DNA from: a virus
DNA length: 33,620 nucleotides
Direction: 5' to 3' (one strand)
IMG/VR virus record: IMGVR_UViG_3300029319_000231
Location: 1-33,620 of that record
Shown: piece by piece, positions 1 to 7,736 of the stretch
Layout: each line of letters starts with the position of its first letter
Position numbering within the stretch: the first letter of the stretch is position 1
Translations under genes and position numbers: made by a program
The notes under the pieces: model-generated
Told to the model about the DNA's origin: nothing
Seen by the model: only the letters and a program-made list of their open reading frames with translations
The model's database searches: none

Positions 1-145
1 CTAAAACTTTAGTCCTAACCCACCGAAACACCCAGCCGTCTTGAGGCTTTGGGTCAGGTAGGATGGAAGCTGGAATAAATGAATCACTAGGTCTTGTAGA
101 CTCTTCTCGCGTTTCGTTTTCTCTTGGGGTGCGCTCTTCAGTCAC
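1..145 (-). CDS. Partial CDS downstream of the scaffold gene, unknown, runs off left edge
   Basis: An open frame begins with GTG at 145-143, overlapping the TGA stop of the scaffold gene in the 4-base GTGA arrangement, and stays open to base 1 (48 codons). The visible part is charged and then reads SFIPASILPDPKPQDGWVFR followed by WVRTKVL. It has no hydrophobic segment and no catalytic motif. I recall similar short Pro-Asp-Pro-Lys plus Trp-Val-Phe-Arg proteins beside capsid genes in uncultured marine phages, but cannot name a family. The tight coupling to the scaffold gene says it belongs to the head-assembly operon. The major capsid gene is expected just beyond it, outside the window. Confidence 0.6.
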   Translation of the reverse strand, partial: MTEERTPRENETREESTRPSDSFIPASILPDPKPQDGWVFRWVRTKVL

Positions 146-1197
146 TGTCTGCCCTCCTTGATGAGTTGCATTGCGTACTGTTCATTGGTAAGCCCGATAC
201 GCTTGGCGAGAGCAATCTGGCTGGCCGTTAGCCGTACTTTGCGCGGTTTAGCACCGTTACTCCTTGAGGAGGGTGCCACCACCGACGAAGGCTGATTAGC
301 AGTCACGGACGCGCTACGGCCATCTGTATCGCTTGAATCCTGCCAATCAAAATCTGGATACCGTTGACGCATGGTAGCGTCTATGGTCTCAAAGTATTCC
401 GTTGAGTTAGGTGCCACGCCTCTCTTAACTAAGGCGGTATGGACACCGTATGCGGTGCTGGTCATCTCTTCATAACCGTCACGCATAAACCAAGGGTTTT
501 TTGCTGCCCACTCTTGAGCTTGTGGCTCGACTTGTGGTTGAGCTTGCGGTTGAGCAAACTGCTGCTCTCTTGCTAATTGCTGCTGATAAACCTGTTGCTG
601 GTATGCATCATCAGACACGTTAACAGCAGGCTTTTTAGCCAATGTCTGCTCGTACTTGTCTGCTTCAGTAAGTTCTGATTGCGCCCTTATAAGGCTCTCT
701 TGAGCAGCAACAACATTATCTGTATCGCCCTCTTCGTATGCCTTCTTGTACTGCTGCCTTGCAGTTTCAAGAGCCAACTGAGCCTTATCTTTTATTTGGC
801 TTATCAACGCCGCTTCGCCGCGACTAATCAAAGATTCGTATTCTTTGTTCTTCGCAGTGACAGCTTGAGCATAATTTACAGCTTCTTCTCTTAACCGCTC
901 AGCCGCTTCGCGCTGCCTGCGCTCTTCGTTCTGCTCGTATCGAAGCTTGTTTATACGTTTTTGTACACGCTCACTGTAACCTGAAAGCTCATCGTCGTCG
1001 GAATCATCCGCAGATGACTCTACTTTGGGTGCGCGACGATCTTCTTCCGGGCGGTCATCAACAATCTCTAGCTCTAAATCTGAACTAGAATCAGCTTCCT
1101 CGTTATCCTGAGATCGGCCAATAGTTGTCTTGACACCAAAAAACTTTTCTTCAGCAGAAGACTCTTGGGTCTCTACCGTTTCTTGCATTTCACTCAT
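142..1197 (-). CDS. Scaffold-like head assembly protein
   Basis: The 351-aa product has the build of a phage scaffold. An acidic disordered N-terminus (about residues 1-75, with Glu/Asp runs) is followed by a predicted coiled coil (about 76-185, rich in Glu, Arg, Gln and Ala), then a Gln/Pro-rich linker (about 198-230). A conserved-looking segment around AAKNPWFMRDGYEEM comes next, and the C-terminus is basic and helical (about 318-351), the type that binds capsid protein. ATG at 1197 overlaps the groES-like stop as ATGA, so translation is coupled. Position between the portal/GroES genes and the left edge matches scaffold genes, which usually precede the capsid gene. No protease motif is seen. 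The role is inferred from architecture and position. Confidence 0.7.
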   Translation of the reverse strand: MSEMQETVETQESSAEEKFFGVKTTIGRSQDNEEADSSSDLELEIVDDRPEEDRRAPKVESSADDSDDDELSGYSERVQKRINKLRYEQNEERRQREAAERLREEAVNYAQAVTAKNKEYESLISRGEAALISQIKDKAQLALETARQQYKKAYEEGDTDNVVAAQESLIRAQSELTEADKYEQTLAKKPAVNVSDDAYQQQVYQQQLAREQQFAQPQAQPQVEPQAQEWAAKNPWFMRDGYEEMTSTAYGVHTALVKRGVAPNSTEYFETIDATMRQRYPDFDWQDSSDTDGRSASVTANQPSSVVAPSSRSNGAKPRKVRLTASQIALAKRIGLTNEQYAMQLIKEGRQ

Positions 1198-1589
1198 ACC
1201 TTCACAATCCCCCGTGGATCTTCCACAACAGCTTCAACGCTGTCATCGTTAATCAGGCGGAACTCTTTGCCGTGAACCTTAAATCTGGTTCCAGAATAAG
1301 ACCGCATCAATATAAAGTCGCCTTCCTTGCAGGATGGGCCAGACGGGAATCGCTGTGGATCACTGTAAGCATCTGGGCCTAAAGCCAAGACCATACCTAC
1401 GATTGAACCTATTTCTTCATTGTGCAGCGTTTCGGTAGCTTTGATTATGCCACCAGCCGTCTTTTCTTCGGGTTCAGGTAAAGCAATAAGTATTTTATAG
1501 CCTCTGGGTTGAGGCAATTGCTTTGCTTTGCGTGACTGCTCATCTTCTTGCGAGCTTGTGTCATCGTTTATCGCTAATGATTCACTCAT
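1194..1589 (-). CDS. Phage GroES-like co-chaperonin
   Basis: The 131-aa product resembles Cpn10/GroES, the lid of the GroEL folding chamber. After a 25-residue acidic extension, the core starts at about residue 29 (RGYKILIALPEPEEKTAGGI). A mobile-loop equivalent (about 43-57) holds GGIIK where GroES has GGIVL, the tripeptide that docks on GroEL. The barrel continues with GSIVGMVLALGPDAY, CKEGDFILMRSYSGTRFKVHG and the final strand. The frame is open to a GTG at 1634, but only ATG 1589 has a ribosome-binding site (AAGGAAA, 5-6 bases upstream), so I start there. It lies among portal, scaffold and terminase genes, which suggests that it helps host GroEL fold a head protein, as T4 gp31 does. That role is inference. 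Confidence 0.8.
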   Translation of the reverse strand: MSESLAINDDTSSQEDEQSRKAKQLPQPRGYKILIALPEPEEKTAGGIIKATETLHNEEIGSIVGMVLALGPDAYSDPQRFPSGPSCKEGDFILMRSYSGTRFKVHGKEFRLINDDSVEAVVEDPRGIVKV

Positions 1590-1637
1590 TAGTTTTCCTT
1601 TGCACTGGAAAAAAGCGTCCAGAGTCGCTTGCACCGC

Positions 1638-1847
1638 TTATGCGGAGTAATCTTCCTCGGCCTTAGCCTGCATATCTAAAAGCTCTCGCTCTGCAATCGC
1701 TAGGCCTTCAATAATTCCTACACACTTTGAGTATTCACTATAATCTTTACACGCGCCACCACTAATGTGGTCTGCGTACTCGTTCATCTGATTACGCAAT
1801 GCTTGCCTGTAATACTCAAAGCTGTTCACAGAGGATACACTATTCAC
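1638..1847 (-). CDS. Small conserved-type protein between portal and groES, unknown function
   Basis: This is a 69-aa, mainly helical, soluble protein with two cysteines (CKDYSEYSKC) and the segment GIIEGLAIAERELLDM. The GTG start at 1847 lies inside the last codons of the portal gene (8-base overlap), with AGGACTTGCAGG upstream. A second GTG six codons in is an alternative start. Proteins of this size and pattern often sit between portal and scaffold genes in marine phages, as I remember them, but none has an assigned role that I can name. A small helical morphogenesis factor is possible. There is no membrane segment and no metal-site pattern beyond the two cysteines. Confidence 0.65.
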   Translation of the reverse strand: MNSVSSVNSFEYYRQALRNQMNEYADHISGGACKDYSEYSKCVGIIEGLAIAERELLDMQAKAEEDYSA

Positions 1848-4314
1848 CCTGCAAGTCCTTAGCTATTTCTCGGCCAATCTTAAAACCTTCTAGCTGTTCT
1901 TTGGATGTAATGCGCCTTTCCTCTAATTCTTCGCGTGAGTTATTTTCAGAGATACTTGCCGCAAGCTTGGCTTGAGCTAGGCGGTTTTCTTGATCAAGTC
2001 TCTGTCTTTGTATCTGAGAGTTATCTGCGGCTTTCTGCATATCAAGCTGTATTTTAGCCATTTCAGTTTGAGCCTTGGTCTGAGCTTGCAACTCTTTGAT
2101 CTGCAACTCTCTTTGCTGCATTTGCACGATAGGATCTTGCGCTTGCTGCTGAGCTTGCTTGGCTTGTGCCTCTTGTTGGTTTCTGCCTGTAAGCTGTTCC
2201 GCAGCAGGGGCAACCAATCTAGATATGCGATATTCGATATCTTCTGGCAACGGCGTATCAGGCGGCGGCAACTCGACACCAAGCTGCTTTTCGATTTCCA
2301 TTCTGTACTGGAACGCCAAATGCTCTTGTATATGCGCAGCCAGAGAAGCCCCTGCCTGCTTGGCATTGGGACTCTTCGACATGATCTCCATAATCTTGGG
2401 GTCTTCTATTAAAGACTTGTGGGCTAATATGTGAGCCTCATGGTCTTGGTAGATAAATGCTTTAACAGGTTCACCGTTGATTATGTTCATGTTTTCAGAG
2501 ATTGGATCTGTAGGCTGCATATCGCCCTCTACAGGCACAATCTTGTCTGCATCCCTGATATTCAGTATCTCAAGCATCTGCCTGTGCAGCAGCGGCATGT
2601 CGTACATATCAGGCGACTGCTGAGCTAACTGGAGTGCAGCTTGATACTGCATGATCCTTTGAGCCATTGTACCTGCATTTGGATCGCTGACAGGGATAAT
2701 GTCCACACGATCATCGAAGTCCTCGCGTGTTAAAGCTGGGCCATCTTCGTCGTATGGGTACTCTTGAGGGCCGAAATCCTTCACCACATTCGACAAAAGC
2801 CGTAACTCAGTACGCATAGATGCGTGTAACCGCGCCTGAACCGCGCTCATAACCTTCATTGAACGCTCTAGTATCGCCAATGTGGTGCCGACAGGCGCTT
2901 CTGCGTTCATATCCGCAGCTTTTACGTCAGCAGCAGAGGCAAAACGCCGTCCTTCTTCGACAATATCGCCCATAAGCTGATATAAAACAGTGCTTGGCTC
3001 TTTGTAGGGCAAAAATCGGATATTATCTTGGATTGTGCCGCCCGGAACGTCTACATCTCGGAACTCTCCCGGCATAATTGGCGTGTCATCGCCCTTAATC
3101 CGCAATCCTCTAGATTTTAAGCCGCCCGGAAGGTTGGCTAACGTGCCAGCGTCCACAAGTTGACGTAGTAAAGACGTTGCAGACTTTGCTAAGCCGCCAA
3201 TCATGTGAATCAAACCGAATCCGTAGAACCCAAGCCCCGGCATATACTGATAATGCACAAAATGCTGGCGTTTTAGCTTGCGTTTATCCTCTTCATACCA
3301 GTTTCTTCTGATTGAAAGGATGGTTCTTGACGGCAAATCTATAGTGACGACGTATGGAAGCGCAATTCCCGTAGGTTCTCCCCCGTCCATGTCTTCAAAA
3401 CCCTCAAGATCAAGGTCAACCATCATCTCAAGGAGGGTATGCCTACTGTCACTGTCGTAAGTTGGCTCATCACCCGTTAATTCGTTGTATTTACTTTGGA
3501 TTTTGTCTGAATCTGAATACGATGAAGACGGATCGCCCAGATCAACATCAGCGTAGAACCCCGAAATCTGTAACTTTCTGATTTCGTTGCTTGTTTTTTT
3601 CATTATGTGAGTAGCACGCTCACAAGTTTCTAGGTCAGAAGCGCCATAACTGACTACAAAGTCCTCAGCAGGCACAAACATACTGCAAGGACGGCCCATT
3701 GATGGGTCGAAATACACTTTTCTAAATGCACTACCCGCTAAGGGCAGCGAAAAAAGCATCCGCTCCGTCTCAGAACGGTACTCAGTCATCTTTTCAGTGA
3801 GCATATAGTTCAAATAGTCTTGAACTCTGTGCGCTTGTTTCTCTTTTTCGTCATCTATTTTGCCGACAATAGATGTTTTTACAGGCCCACTCGCTGGAAA
3901 TATCTCCTGAATAGCTTGAGACTGGAATCTAATTACCGATTCGGTCAGCAACGGGTGAAAAACACCGCAAGCACCATCCCAAGGTGTAGATCTTTCTTCG
4001 TGTTTTAGGCCTAAAAGGTCTAATCCTTCAATGTAAGACCGCTCCCAATCAGATCGACTGTCTTTGTCAGCGCGAAAAGCACTTACAAGATCGCTTGCAA
4101 TCGCATTTAGATCGCCATCTTCGATGAACTCGGCAAGATTTGCGTCATGCGGAATCTGCCCTTGGGTAAGATCGTCTTCATCAAACTCAAAAATGGTTTC
4201 ACCACCCGCCGCAATGGATACGGATTCGGGATCAACAATCTCTATCTCAAGGGCTTCTTCCTCCATCCCCGGCATAAGGGGGGTTGGAGTCTGCAATGGT
4301 CGATCTACGGCCAT
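1840..4314 (-). CDS. Portal protein (P22-like family)
   Basis: The 824-aa product is the dodecameric head-tail connector through which DNA is packaged and ejected. Its N-terminal half carries sequence typical of P22-like portals of marine phages as I remember them: a DWERSYIEGLDLLG segment, STPWDGACGVFHPLLTESVI, a FQSQAIQEIFPASGP segment, and further on FVHYQYMPGLGFYGFGLIHM. The C-terminal ~135 residues (about 690-824) are rich in Gln, Glu, Lys and Ala and look like a long coiled coil. That fits the barrel/tail extension of podoviral portals. ATG 4314 overlaps the TAA of the preceding gene (TAATG). Length is above the ~725 aa of P22 gp1. Its place after the terminase genes and before scaffold is the usual one. 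Confidence 0.9.
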   Translation of the reverse strand: MAVDRPLQTPTPLMPGMEEEALEIEIVDPESVSIAAGGETIFEFDEDDLTQGQIPHDANLAEFIEDGDLNAIASDLVSAFRADKDSRSDWERSYIEGLDLLGLKHEERSTPWDGACGVFHPLLTESVIRFQSQAIQEIFPASGPVKTSIVGKIDDEKEKQAHRVQDYLNYMLTEKMTEYRSETERMLFSLPLAGSAFRKVYFDPSMGRPCSMFVPAEDFVVSYGASDLETCERATHIMKKTSNEIRKLQISGFYADVDLGDPSSSYSDSDKIQSKYNELTGDEPTYDSDSRHTLLEMMVDLDLEGFEDMDGGEPTGIALPYVVTIDLPSRTILSIRRNWYEEDKRKLKRQHFVHYQYMPGLGFYGFGLIHMIGGLAKSATSLLRQLVDAGTLANLPGGLKSRGLRIKGDDTPIMPGEFRDVDVPGGTIQDNIRFLPYKEPSTVLYQLMGDIVEEGRRFASAADVKAADMNAEAPVGTTLAILERSMKVMSAVQARLHASMRTELRLLSNVVKDFGPQEYPYDEDGPALTREDFDDRVDIIPVSDPNAGTMAQRIMQYQAALQLAQQSPDMYDMPLLHRQMLEILNIRDADKIVPVEGDMQPTDPISENMNIINGEPVKAFIYQDHEAHILAHKSLIEDPKIMEIMSKSPNAKQAGASLAAHIQEHLAFQYRMEIEKQLGVELPPPDTPLPEDIEYRISRLVAPAAEQLTGRNQQEAQAKQAQQQAQDPIVQMQQRELQIKELQAQTKAQTEMAKIQLDMQKAADNSQIQRQRLDQENRLAQAKLAASISENNSREELEERRITSKEQLEGFKIGREIAKDLQGE

Positions 4315-4592
4315 TAGCCTTTGCCGCCGCGCTTGCCGCCCTTGGTTGCCATCTTGCTTTGCATGGTCTTACCACCCTTGAAGTAGCCCTTGGTCTTAGG
4401 AACCATGCCGCCAGCCTTCATTTTGCCTTCGCCGTCAGCAGCAAAAAATGGAACCATTTTCCCGTCTTTCTCTACCATAGGTAGTTTGGTCTTCTTGCCA
4501 CCAGCATAACCCATTTTAGTTTTCTTGCCGCCAGCCATGCCCATCTTAGTCTTACGACCACCAGCCATGCCCATCTTAGATTTCATCTTCAT
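4314..4592 (-). CDS. Lys/Gly-rich basic repeat protein, unknown function
   Basis: This is a 92-aa, extremely basic, low-complexity protein. Three tandem 10-residue units (KMGMAGGRKT, KMGMAGGKKT, KMGYAGGKKT; residues 6-35) are followed by an ordinary short segment (LPMVEKDGKMVPFFAADGEG) and a Gly/Lys-rich tail ending KMATKGGKRGGKG. The frame is open upstream, but ATG 4592 has GGAG six bases before it, and that RBS lies in the last codons of the previous gene. The charge suggests binding of nucleic acid or of an acidic virion surface. Similar Lys-Gly-Met repeat proteins occur near portal genes of marine phages as I recall, with no known role. The function is unknown. Confidence 0.75.
   Translation of the reverse strand: MKMKSKMGMAGGRKTKMGMAGGKKTKMGYAGGKKTKLPMVEKDGKMVPFFAADGEGKMKAGGMVPKTKGYFKGGKTMQSKMATKGGKRGGKG
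4488..4577 (-). repeat. Three tandem 30-bp coding repeats
   Basis: Three consecutive 30-base units encode the 10-residue repeats KMG(M/Y)AGG(K/R)KT of the basic protein. Codon-level differences between units (for example GCC versus GCT for Ala, and Tyr replacing Met in the third) show they are diverged rather than freshly slipped. Unit number could vary between related phages. Confidence 0.85.
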
Positions 4593-5268
4593 GCGGATCT
4601 CCTGCATATAAGTTATCAAAGACCTGATTTACATCTAAGGTGTAATCCAAATCTGATTTGCTGTAATGAATGTGTTGAGATGGCCTGAAGTCAGGCGCAC
4701 CTTCCCCTGCCTCAAACCATGCTGGATGAGTCACCCTAACACGATTATTTGGCAAAGCTACGATGTTTCCCGTGTACGGGCCAGCATCTAATAGCTCCAT
4801 GACATGACTCTGCTTGTGTTGAGCAGGGTCATCTGCAATTTCGTTGTTGGTATAATCCACTGTGAAGTAATACTTCGCGGGATAGAACTGACCGTCTATT
4901 TTTGCCATCCAAGGACAAGGTGTTGCCCTATCCAGAACATACACGCTGTGATCCCTAGAACTACAGTCCCAAGGCTGTGCGGCCCACACAGGCATTGGAT
5001 CGGGCCACTCTTCATACGGTGTATCAGCAACTAAAGCCGTTATTGGCATCCTTGCCCACATCGCTCCACCATGAACATTCGGTTCATCAGTGTCGTAAGT
5101 TTCTGCCCCGGTAAAGATAATCTGAAAGCTCAAGCATCTTGTAGGCATTGTGGTTACCGCAATCGCCATAGCATGAAGGAACTCTCCATGATATTTAGTA
5201 TGGTTATGCGTGTACTCTTTTCTCACCCAGCACTTAAAGTACGGGATGTTACTTTGGAGATATGGCAT
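4576..5268 (-). CDS. Conserved phage protein between terminase and portal, unknown function
   Basis: This is a 230-aa soluble protein beginning MPYLQSNIPYFKCWVRKEY. It is rich in aromatic residues, His and Pro, contains several scattered cysteines (CLSFQ, WDCSSRD, PCPW), and ends acidic. No signal peptide, membrane segment or known catalytic motif is visible. The start overlaps the terminase stop (TAATG at 5266-5270), and the end overlaps the next gene by 17 bases, so it is translated as part of the packaging/portal operon. From memory, proteins with this N-terminus recur between terL and portal genes of uncultured marine phages. A head-completion or packaging accessory role is possible from position but is only inference. 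Confidence 0.75.
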   Translation of the reverse strand: MPYLQSNIPYFKCWVRKEYTHNHTKYHGEFLHAMAIAVTTMPTRCLSFQIIFTGAETYDTDEPNVHGGAMWARMPITALVADTPYEEWPDPMPVWAAQPWDCSSRDHSVYVLDRATPCPWMAKIDGQFYPAKYYFTVDYTNNEIADDPAQHKQSHVMELLDAGPYTGNIVALPNNRVRVTHPAWFEAGEGAPDFRPSQHIHYSKSDLDYTLDVNQVFDNLYAGDPHEDEI

Positions 5269-6779
5269 TAGTAATAACTGGCCTTTCTTGGATAAAAAGG
5301 TTCGTCCTCTTCATCGCTAAGTAATCGTAAGAACCCACCCTGCCTAAACCGTAACAGTGCCTGTGTAGACGAGTCTACAAGGTCATCATGCTCGCCAGCA
5401 GGGAATGAGGCAAACTCCTCTACAACCTCTTCTGCAAACCTAGTATTAGGCCGCCACACATTACCAGAAGCAAATAGATCTGATACTGCGTTTACACGGC
5501 TAATCTTATCGTTCCCTCTAGACGGCGTGTATTCTGCAACAGGGATGCCCATAGCTCGTAATTCAAAAATTAACGGTGTACCTGCCGCTTTAGCCTCGAC
5601 AATACAAGCATCTGGCTCCCAGTATTCGTATAGCTCAAAAGCTTTCTTTTTAAGCTCAGGGAACTCTAGGCGTTCTTTGTGTGCGTCCAGCAGGATAATG
5701 TTTGCCTGCATAGTGCCCGTGTCGTCTGGGTGATAAAAAACACCCCATGTTGTACAGGCTGAGAAGTCTGAACGCTGCGTCTTGAGAAATGCCGTATCCC
5801 AAGACTGAATAATAAACTCACAAGGCGGGGGCACATCACTATCCCATTCACGCCACCACTCACGCTTAACTAGCGCACCCTCTTCTGATGTGGGGTTTTG
5901 CTGGTACTGAGCATTCCACTTGGGTGCTGGTAATTCGTTTCTAAGCGACTCTAGCTCTGGTAAAGGCCAGAACTCAGGCCATAATGACTTGCCTGACGGC
6001 ATGATTGCAGGGAACTCAATAACTTCCCATTCATCTGTGCCAGACCGCTGAACAGAAGATTTGATGATCTGCCCAGTAAGATCCCGTTTATGCCATCGGG
6101 TCATTACAACAATGATCGCACCCCCCGGCTGTAGACGCTGTCTAGGCCCAGAGGTGTACCATTCGTAAACCTTATCAAACACACTCGGATCGGCACTTTG
6201 TCCTTCTTGTTCACTGTGAGGGTCATCAATGATCAAAAGATCTGCGCCCTTACCAGTCACAGCACCTCCAACACCTATAGCGAAGTATTCACCACCCTGA
6301 GTAGTACTCCACCGTCCAGCGGCCTTTGAGTCTGCCCGCAGCCCTAAATTTGGGAAGATATTCTTGTAATCATCGCTGTCTACTAGGTTACGAACCTTAC
6401 GACCAAATCCAACTGATAGCTCAGCAGTGTGTGCCGTCTGAATGATCTTCTTCTCTGGAAAGTTACCGAGAAACCAAGCAGGGAGTAAGTACGATGCAAA
6501 TTCAGACTTAGTGTGCCTTGGCGGCATATTGATGATTAGCCGCTTTAGCTCGCCATGGGCTACTCGCTCAAAAGCCCTGCCCATAATCTTGTGATGACGC
6601 CCCTCAATAAAAGCAGGCCATACACGCTTGATAAACGGCATAAACCCTTCACGGGCTTGCTCCTTACCCTCAGCTTCTTCTAGCTCTTCTATGAGGGCAA
6701 GTATCTCTCTCTGCTCATGCTCAGGTAGATTAGGTATCTGTTTTAGAAGTTTAGGATCTACTCTGTCAAGAACCGACAT
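5268..6779 (-). CDS. terL: Terminase large subunit
   Basis: The 503-aa product is the packaging motor ATPase and headful/cos nuclease. The N-terminal ATPase shows the degenerate Walker A PPRHTKSE (about residues 86-93), typical of this terminase type, and Walker B LLIIDD (181-186) followed by PHSEQE. The C-terminal RNase H-like nuclease shows SWDTA (D328), VEAK (E395) and HDDLVD (D465/D466), the expected acidic triad. Length is normal for the family. ATG 6779 is preceded by GAGGAG seven bases upstream, and immediately beyond that begins an array of TAGG-N6-CCTA dyads, so initiation of this operon is probably controlled there. The small subunit lies upstream but is separated by about 480 non-coding bases. 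Confidence 0.95.
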   Translation of the reverse strand: MSVLDRVDPKLLKQIPNLPEHEQREILALIEELEEAEGKEQAREGFMPFIKRVWPAFIEGRHHKIMGRAFERVAHGELKRLIINMPPRHTKSEFASYLLPAWFLGNFPEKKIIQTAHTAELSVGFGRKVRNLVDSDDYKNIFPNLGLRADSKAAGRWSTTQGGEYFAIGVGGAVTGKGADLLIIDDPHSEQEGQSADPSVFDKVYEWYTSGPRQRLQPGGAIIVVMTRWHKRDLTGQIIKSSVQRSGTDEWEVIEFPAIMPSGKSLWPEFWPLPELESLRNELPAPKWNAQYQQNPTSEEGALVKREWWREWDSDVPPPCEFIIQSWDTAFLKTQRSDFSACTTWGVFYHPDDTGTMQANIILLDAHKERLEFPELKKKAFELYEYWEPDACIVEAKAAGTPLIFELRAMGIPVAEYTPSRGNDKISRVNAVSDLFASGNVWRPNTRFAEEVVEEFASFPAGEHDDLVDSSTQALLRFRQGGFLRLLSDEEDEPFYPRKASYY

Positions 6780-6789
6780 AGAACTCCTC

Positions 6790-6935
6790 TAGGAATATGC
6801 CTAGCTTAGGAATATACCTAGCTTAGGAATACACTTAGCTTAGGAATCTAACCTACTTAGTAATCCATATAAAAAAACTTATGGATCTACCCTCATCGGC
6901 ATATGCTTAGTTGGCATATTCCTAAGATAGGAATA
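6790..6935. repeat. Operator-like array upstream of terL: four tandem 17-bp TAGG-N6-CCTA repeats plus inverted copies
   Basis: Four direct repeats follow each other with an exact 17-base period: 6790-6806 TAGGAATATGCCTAGCT, 6807-6823 TAGGAATATACCTAGCT, 6824-6840 TAGGAATACACTTAGCT and 6841-6857 TAGGAATCTAACCTACT. Each carries an internal dyad of TAGG and CCTA half-sites about 6 bases apart. Farther on are GGCATATGCTTAG (6898-6910) and GGCATATTCCTAAG (6913-6926), in the opposite orientation, then TAGGAATAA. The first repeat abuts the terL ribosome-binding site. The same motif recurs at 16625-16713. The layout fits cooperative binding of a dimeric regulator. Confidence 0.85.
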
Positions 6936-7202
6936 ACTGATTATACAGAACTTACACACTTGACAAGGATGAGGCAAGACCCGGACTCAAAATTTTGTAG
7001 AATTTTTTTGGGGGCTAGGATTCCTACGGCGTTTTCCTGCAAAAAAAGGGTAACGTACTGTGTACTGCTTACGGAATATATATTTTAGTGGTAATTGTTT
7101 GAGCGTTTCACTATGTATATAGACGGGGGCATGTAACTGTGTGCAGGGGGGGTAGGGGTATGCAGGATGATAGACAATTCCGCTGAGAGGCAGGGGGTGT
7201 AC

Positions 7203-7240
7203 AACGGTTAGAGTATTGTGTGCAGCGTACTGTAACCGTT
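7203..7240. other. 8-bp inverted repeat, candidate hairpin or protein site
   Basis: AACGGTTA (7203-7210) and TAACCGTT (7233-7240) are perfect inverted repeats separated by 22 bases, inside the TACTG-rich segment just downstream of the terS stop. No T-run follows on either strand, so it is not an obvious intrinsic terminator. Confidence 0.5.
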
Positions 7241-7262
7241 TGCGTATGGTGTACTGTTGTCA

Positions 7263-7736
7263 CTAGTGCAGACTGTCAGGCTTAGGCTCAGGCTCGGCTG
7301 CTGCTTGCAGTGTTGCCAAGCGTCGCTCTATCTCCGCAGCCACCTCTGTGCTTGCACGGTCACCGCTGTTGGTCTCGACCACATCCTTGAACATGCCCAC
7401 GGTTTGCCCAAGCAACTGCGCTGCCTTTAGCTTGTTGGTGTCGGTAGGCTCGGCATCGTCCATCCATCGGCGCAGCCGCTCCAGCACACGGTCACGGTCA
7501 CTAACCACTGAGGCCGATAAAGACCGCTGATTCCGCTCCCTTTGCTGTTCAACCAATAGGGTGATGGCAGGGTTCGCTGCAAGCCTGCTGGCCTCTGTCC
7601 TAATGGCTGCCGCGCTCATGTTCTTACAATCGTATGCCTCGCGATATGCATCGCTTAGCGTCATGCCAGCGCCACTGCTGAGTGCCAGCGCAAAATGCCG
7701 CTGTTTACTGGTGAGTCCTGACTTGGGTCTGCCCAT
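7263..7736 (-). CDS. terS: Terminase small subunit
   Basis: The 157-aa product is the likely DNA-recognition subunit of the packaging machine. MGRPKSGLTSKQRHFALAL is the typical opening of terminase_2-like small subunits, followed by an HTH-like stretch (SDAYREAYDCKNMSAAAIRTEASRLAANPAI as a pattern, written here as two parts: SDAYREAYDCKNMSAAAI and RTEASRLAANPAI). A helical oligomerisation region and a charged tail follow. The frame is open to a GTG at 7844, but that region (36 codons) is uncharacteristic and lacks an RBS. ATG 7736 starts at the family's normal position, though its RBS is weak. Terminase large subunit lies downstream on the same strand after a 480-base gap. Function is from family resemblance and context. 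Confidence 0.8.
   Translation of the reverse strand: MGRPKSGLTSKQRHFALALSSGAGMTLSDAYREAYDCKNMSAAAIRTEASRLAANPAITLLVEQQRERNQRSLSASVVSDRDRVLERLRRWMDDAEPTDTNKLKAAQLLGQTVGMFKDVVETNSGDRASTEVAAEIERRLATLQAAAEPEPKPDSLH

Larger units (their letters stand above)
6780..7262. other. Non-coding region between terS and terL
   Basis: I see no convincing gene in these 483 bases. From the terL side it holds the terL RBS, the dyad array (6790-6935), an inverted repeat ATCCATA/TATGGAT with a 10-base A-rich loop (6863-6886), and an isolated TAGGATTCCTA palindrome (7016-7026). It also holds a G-rich stretch (about 7143-7161), an inverted repeat AACGGTTA/TAACCGTT (7203-7210 and 7233-7240), and four TACTG pentamers (7056, 7063, 7228, 7252). 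Such a long gap between the terminase subunits, which are usually adjacent, suggests a control or packaging site. Confidence 0.7.

Noticed and set aside
1194-1634. Longer GTG start for the GroES gene at 1634
   Set aside because: No RBS before 1634, and the extra 15 residues are not like Cpn10 N-termini. ATG 1589 has AAGGAAA at the right distance.
6790-6857. CRISPR array
   Set aside because: The units are only 17 bases and directly adjacent, with no spacers, so this is a tandem operator array and not a CRISPR.
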